DNA from: Tatumella punctata
GTDB taxonomy: Bacteria > Pseudomonadota > Gammaproteobacteria > Enterobacterales > Enterobacteriaceae
Assembly (NCBI RefSeq): GCF_039523735.1
Contig: NZ_BAAAFW010000059.1
Coordinates: 124,001 to 188,000 of the forward strand
Reading direction: 5' to 3'
Length of the DNA: 64,000 bases
Shown: piece by piece, positions 61,075-64,000 of the stretch
How positions within the stretch are numbered: the stretch's first letter is position 1
Layout of the letters: the number at the start of each line of letters is the position of its first letter
Notes under the pieces: model-generated
Seen by the model: only the letters and a program-made list of their open reading frames with translations
Told to the model about the DNA's origin: nothing
Databases searched by the model: none
Program-made: the position numbers and the translations under genes

Positions 61075-62019
61075 TTGGTAAGCGCATCTCACCCAAAAAT
61101 CAGTAAACATCCCCATGATATATATGGAGAAAGATACCATGCAGGAAAAAACAAACTCACACCACGACTACTGAAAATTGCGGAATATATACATTATAAT
61201 CGGCGGGCAGTACTGGAACAAACCGCGCTGGAAATTGCGGCTGAAACATCGTCCTCAGACGCCAGTGTTATAAGAACCATTCAGTCACTGGGTTTTTCCG
61301 GGCTCAGGGAGTTGAAAACGGTAATAGGCATACACAGCGGAACGCAAAAACGCTCTGCCAAACGGGTTGCTGCAACGGTAAATAAACTTTCTCAGGATAG
61401 CCGGGGATGTATTGATTATGTCGTGAACAGTTACCAGCGAAGCTGTGAGATGCTGAGTTCTGTAAAGAACAAGCAGGCGATCACTGATAGCCTGGATCTT
61501 TTACAACGCTCTGACCGTATTGCCATTTTCGGTATCGGCGCCGCTGCATTACTGGCGGATTATAGCTGCAGGTTGTTCCGGCGTAACGGTTCCGATGCTT
61601 ATGTGCTCAACCGCACAGGTATTTCTTTAAGCGAGCAGATCGCTGAAATGCGCAGGAATGACATCTTACTGATGCTGGTACAGGGAAGTGCTCACCGGGA
61701 AGGTGTTGTTACCATAACTGAAGCACGCAGACTGGGAATTAAGATAATCGTATTAACCGGAGAAACAGATAGTCTTTTTGCAAGACGGGCAGATATTGTT
61801 ATCGAAATACCACGAGGTGTCAGCACAGAGAGTATGCCTGTTCATGCTACCCCGATGATTTGCCTGGAAATTCTGACTCTGGGACTGGCAGCCAGAACAC
61901 CAGTGGCGACAATGAGTAATATGGAAAAACTGTATGAGATAAGCAGGGCATTGAGAAGTGATGCTGCCGTGAAAAAAAGCGATCCATCCGCGGCTGGCAA
62001 CCCGACCGGAAAATCATAG
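61075..62019 (+). CDS. MurR/RpiR-family transcriptional regulator
   Basis: A 314-residue regulator. The RpiR helix-turn-helix is at ~25-100 (TPRLLKIAEYIHYNRRAVLEQTALEIAAETSSSDASVIRTIQSLGFSGLRELK), followed by a SIS sugar-phosphate-binding domain at ~140-265 (IAIFGIGAAALLADYSCRLF). Members sense phosphosugars. It starts with TTG at 61075, with AAGGA 7 bases upstream, and no better start is visible. It is divergent from the siderophore receptor; the target genes are not evident. Confidence 0.87.
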   Translation: MVSASHPKISKHPHDIYGERYHAGKNKLTPRLLKIAEYIHYNRRAVLEQTALEIAAETSSSDASVIRTIQSLGFSGLRELKTVIGIHSGTQKRSAKRVAATVNKLSQDSRGCIDYVVNSYQRSCEMLSSVKNKQAITDSLDLLQRSDRIAIFGIGAAALLADYSCRLFRRNGSDAYVLNRTGISLSEQIAEMRRNDILLMLVQGSAHREGVVTITEARRLGIKIIVLTGETDSLFARRADIVIEIPRGVSTESMPVHATPMICLEILTLGLAARTPVATMSNMEKLYEISRALRSDAAVKKSDPSAAGNPTGKS

Positions 62020-62382
62020 TGTTAAGGCTGGCCCTGATCCGGCAAGTCATATTACCGGGGGTTTTGGTCTGGTTAATACCATAACTGCCTGGATTACCGG
62101 CAATCAGCATAAGATGCGCTACGTGAATTCTGAGAGAAAAGCAGGGGTCTAACCCTGCAGATTTCACACAGGACAAGCTGTTCAATATCACATTTTTACC
62201 ATTCCAACATAATATCCGCGGAGCAGATAGCAATAGCAGGGATAAATACGTGGTGTATCAGGCACAGAAAATGATGATGCTCACTCAAAGACCCGGTATT
62301 ACGGGATGCTTATAAAGCGCAGAGCTGAAGCCGGTGATCCGATGCCTGAGGACGTAATACTGAATATGATAAATTTGATTGT
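62020..62382. other. Intergenic region between RpiR gene and lipoprotein gene
   Basis: About 360 bases between convergent genes. I see no gene, strong terminator or RNA. It may mark the edge of the T6SS effector islet to the right. Confidence 0.45.
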
Positions 62383-63156
62383 TTATTTTAACAACGACAA
62401 GAGCCTTTGATAATCAGGGTTAACCTGACGGACATGCTCTTCATTTCCATCAGGGTAGGTTATAACCATCCCGACGCCTCGTTGCTTATCAGCCTCAAGT
62501 AACACGTTTCTTTCCGCATGAAACACTGGCTCTATCACTATATTTTTAGTATTCCGAAGCCTGTAACGCCTGCTCGATTGTTCATAATCCGTATTCCCCC
62601 CGAACATTTCAATAATTGTCTCGTTAAACATATGACTGATATATGTCATCGGGAAAAAATCTGTTTTTAAATCAAGGTCTCCACTGACTTCTTTTGCCCT
62701 TCCTGTTCCATATCCGTCACTGAGCCCGTAATCATCAAAATCAAAGATATAGCTGGTTTCAATAACCTTTTTACCCGTCACCAGGGGGTTGCTGTCAGAA
62801 ATCTTAAAACTGACGCGCAGAGAATTAAGCTGCCACTGGCATGGGCCGCCGCCGTCAACGGCGATATTCTGCTGCAGGATATCGCCGCTACCCTGTGGTC
62901 TGAACGCCTGTTTAAAACCGTTAAACCCCCGAATTTCATAGGCTTTATTACTCGAATTATAGTCTTTGCTCTTACATCGTTCGGAGCGGTAAAGCATCTG
63001 CATCGGCAGCAGCGTAATACCCTCAGGTACCCTGACGGACACCGTTACCCGCTGCGCATTATCCGGTGGTAACAGCGTTTGATCCGTACGCCCATCACAC
63101 CCTGATAGCAACACGAAAGCAGGCAAAAACACGGCGATTTTAGATAGAATATTCAA
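62383..63156 (-). CDS. Lipoprotein, candidate immunity protein for the adjacent lipase
   Basis: A 257-residue lipoprotein. It has a signal peptide with lipobox LLSGC (Cys20). The mature part begins DGRTDQTLLPPDNAQRV and then has beta-rich sequence (VSVRVPEGITLLPMQMLY; VIETSYIFDFDDYGLSDGYGTG). I do not recognise a named domain, but periplasmic lipoproteins of this size next to T6SS lipases act as immunity proteins (Tli type). It overlaps the upstream lipase gene by 17 bases, so translation is coupled. Confidence 0.7.
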   Translation of the reverse strand: MNILSKIAVFLPAFVLLSGCDGRTDQTLLPPDNAQRVTVSVRVPEGITLLPMQMLYRSERCKSKDYNSSNKAYEIRGFNGFKQAFRPQGSGDILQQNIAVDGGGPCQWQLNSLRVSFKISDSNPLVTGKKVIETSYIFDFDDYGLSDGYGTGRAKEVSGDLDLKTDFFPMTYISHMFNETIIEMFGGNTDYEQSSRRYRLRNTKNIVIEPVFHAERNVLLEADKQRGVGMVITYPDGNEEHVRQVNPDYQRLLSLLK

Positions 63157-64000
63157 CTTCTTCCTCCGTTACTGCCGTAAAGCGGAGCAGGGCATTCCTC
63201 CCGGTTTCTTCTGCCTGTGTCCGGTGCAGCGTAACCGGAAGCATGTTCTGAAGGGCAATGAACTGCCGGTTACGCTCAACCTCATCGGGATTGCTGCAGG
63301 CCGCGCTTTTCTCAACTTCCTCCCGGAATTTTTCCCGCATCGCTTTCCTGCTCATATCCCGCGCCGGATCGGCCAGCTCCAGCACCTGATTATGGATATA
63401 GGGCAGGTAGCGGTGCGCCATCGAATGGCTGCGCGGATCGGTGCCGAGGCCTTCCAGCATGGGGTTGGTGTTGTTAGGAAAGGTCTTTGCCAAGCTGGCC
63501 GGGTTCAGGCACTGGATAAACGCCGCCTGATGCTCGCCGGTTGCTTTCAGGCACTTATCGTTCAGGGAGGGCACCAGAAAAAGCTTAACGGCCACAAAAT
63601 GCCGGGTATATACCTCACCATCAACCAGACTCTTCCTGTTCGGGCTGGTGAGGTTCATCGAACATTGCTGCGCCCGGAAAAAGACGACGGTGTTGCCGTG
63701 ATGCCAGTACGGGTCTTTTTTCAGCCGTATCCCCGTTTTTAACTCCATGTCTTTCTGCCAGAGAGAGACCGGCAGACCGGCAAACGACGTCGCCAGCCAG
63801 TTAAAGCCCAGCGGTCCCAGGGTCTGATAGAACAGATTATCCATATCTGTTTCCAGCGGCACCTGTGGCACGGTGTCGTTATCATTGACGTGGCGGTAGT
63901 GGGTGATGCTGTCCAGAAACGGCATCGCCGCGCGGGTAAACGTCCGTGGCATCCCGTAGGTGTACAGCACAGGCCGATAATTTTTCATCTCGGCGGCATA
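63140..64000 (-). CDS. C-terminal part of T6SS-type class 3 lipase effector (cut by window edge)
   Basis: The frame is open to the right edge; 287 residues are visible. They match the C-terminal half of large T6SS phospholipase/lipase effectors: LYTYGMPRTFTRAA, HYRHVNDNDTVPQVP with the likely catalytic Asp, and YWHHGNTVVFF with the likely catalytic His. The nucleophilic GXSXG is off the window. The remaining ~150 residues are a helical tail (MSRKAMREKFREEVEK). Such enzymes break down membrane phospholipids of competitor cells. Coupling to a lipoprotein gene supports an effector/immunity pair. Confidence 0.8.
   Translation of the reverse strand, partial: YAAEMKNYRPVLYTYGMPRTFTRAAMPFLDSITHYRHVNDNDTVPQVPLETDMDNLFYQTLGPLGFNWLATSFAGLPVSLWQKDMELKTGIRLKKDPYWHHGNTVVFFRAQQCSMNLTSPNRKSLVDGEVYTRHFVAVKLFLVPSLNDKCLKATGEHQAAFIQCLNPASLAKTFPNNTNPMLEGLGTDPRSHSMAHRYLPYIHNQVLELADPARDMSRKAMREKFREEVEKSAACSNPDEVERNRQFIALQNMLPVTLHRTQAEETGRNALLRFTAVTEEEVEYSI

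Noticed and set aside
1..64000. CRISPR arrays, tRNA or rRNA genes, intact prophage or complete insertion sequences
   Set aside because: No regularly spaced repeats, no tRNA- or rRNA-like sequence, and only transposon stubs were noticed by eye.

Overview
The window is an accessory-rich stretch of chromosome from a gamma-proteobacterium of the order Enterobacterales. AlaE, RutR, a CynT-like carbonic anhydrase, YqjF/YqjG-like proteins, the diaminobutyrate aminotransferase/decarboxylase pair and Hcp all read like enterobacterial proteins. Two FAD/cytochrome c membrane-bound sugar (gluconate-type) dehydrogenase complexes point to an oxidative sugar metaboliser of the Erwiniaceae type (Tatumella/Pantoea-like). 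This genus-level guess is inference. No rRNA, tRNA or CRISPR array was seen.

Layout. 1-3050: the 3' part of a TonB-dependent siderophore receptor and a cyclic-peptide/siderophore-type ABC exporter. 3095-6620 (minus): sugar dehydrogenase complex A (small subunit, FAD subunit, triheme cytochrome c). 7154-9154: an M20 amidohydrolase and an orphan periplasmic amino-acid binding protein. 9369-10113: a frameshifted remnant joining a pesticin-like muramidase piece to an LprI-like piece. 10598-25499: a 15 kb catabolic cluster with aldehyde dehydrogenase, HAD dehalogenase, two DadA-like FAD oxidoreductases, a complete Dpp-like ABC importer, GNAT, a GhrA-like reductase, a second M20 amidohydrolase, a class III aminotransferase and an Lrp/AsnC regulator. 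Together these could import a conjugated amino compound, deacylate it, deaminate it and oxidise it; the substrate is not readable from sequence.

25600-32588: a TetR-controlled detoxification operon (CurA-like reductase, DJ-1/PfpI, DUF1330), a LysR/DoxX/glutathionyl-hydroquinone reductase group whose reductase is frameshifted, an esterase and RutR. 33341-40971: carbonic anhydrase, glutamine amidotransferase, MFS exporter, AstE-like hydrolase, FAH-family enzyme, AlaE and an LLM flavin enzyme. 41481-45348: sugar dehydrogenase complex B, with gene order small subunit, cytochrome c, FAD subunit. 45412-49426: an EamA transporter divergent from a tightly coupled nitroreductase / short AMP-ligase / non-canonical thiolase operon. 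49878: a Tat-exported beta-carbonic anhydrase.

50868-53343 is an AT-richer foreign islet: Tn3-family transposase and resolvase stubs, then an unknown glycine-zipper membrane protein, a 62-residue two-helix membrane protein and an orphan Hcp. It looks like a type VI secretion cargo islet with a pore-forming effector/immunity candidate. 53773-56635 encodes 1,3-diaminopropane synthesis (dat-ddc). 57367-60639 (minus) is a siderophore receptor and binding protein behind a Fur-box promoter, next to an RpiR regulator. The right edge (62383-64000, minus) is a lipoprotein and the C-terminal part of a T6SS-type class 3 lipase, probably another immunity/effector pair.
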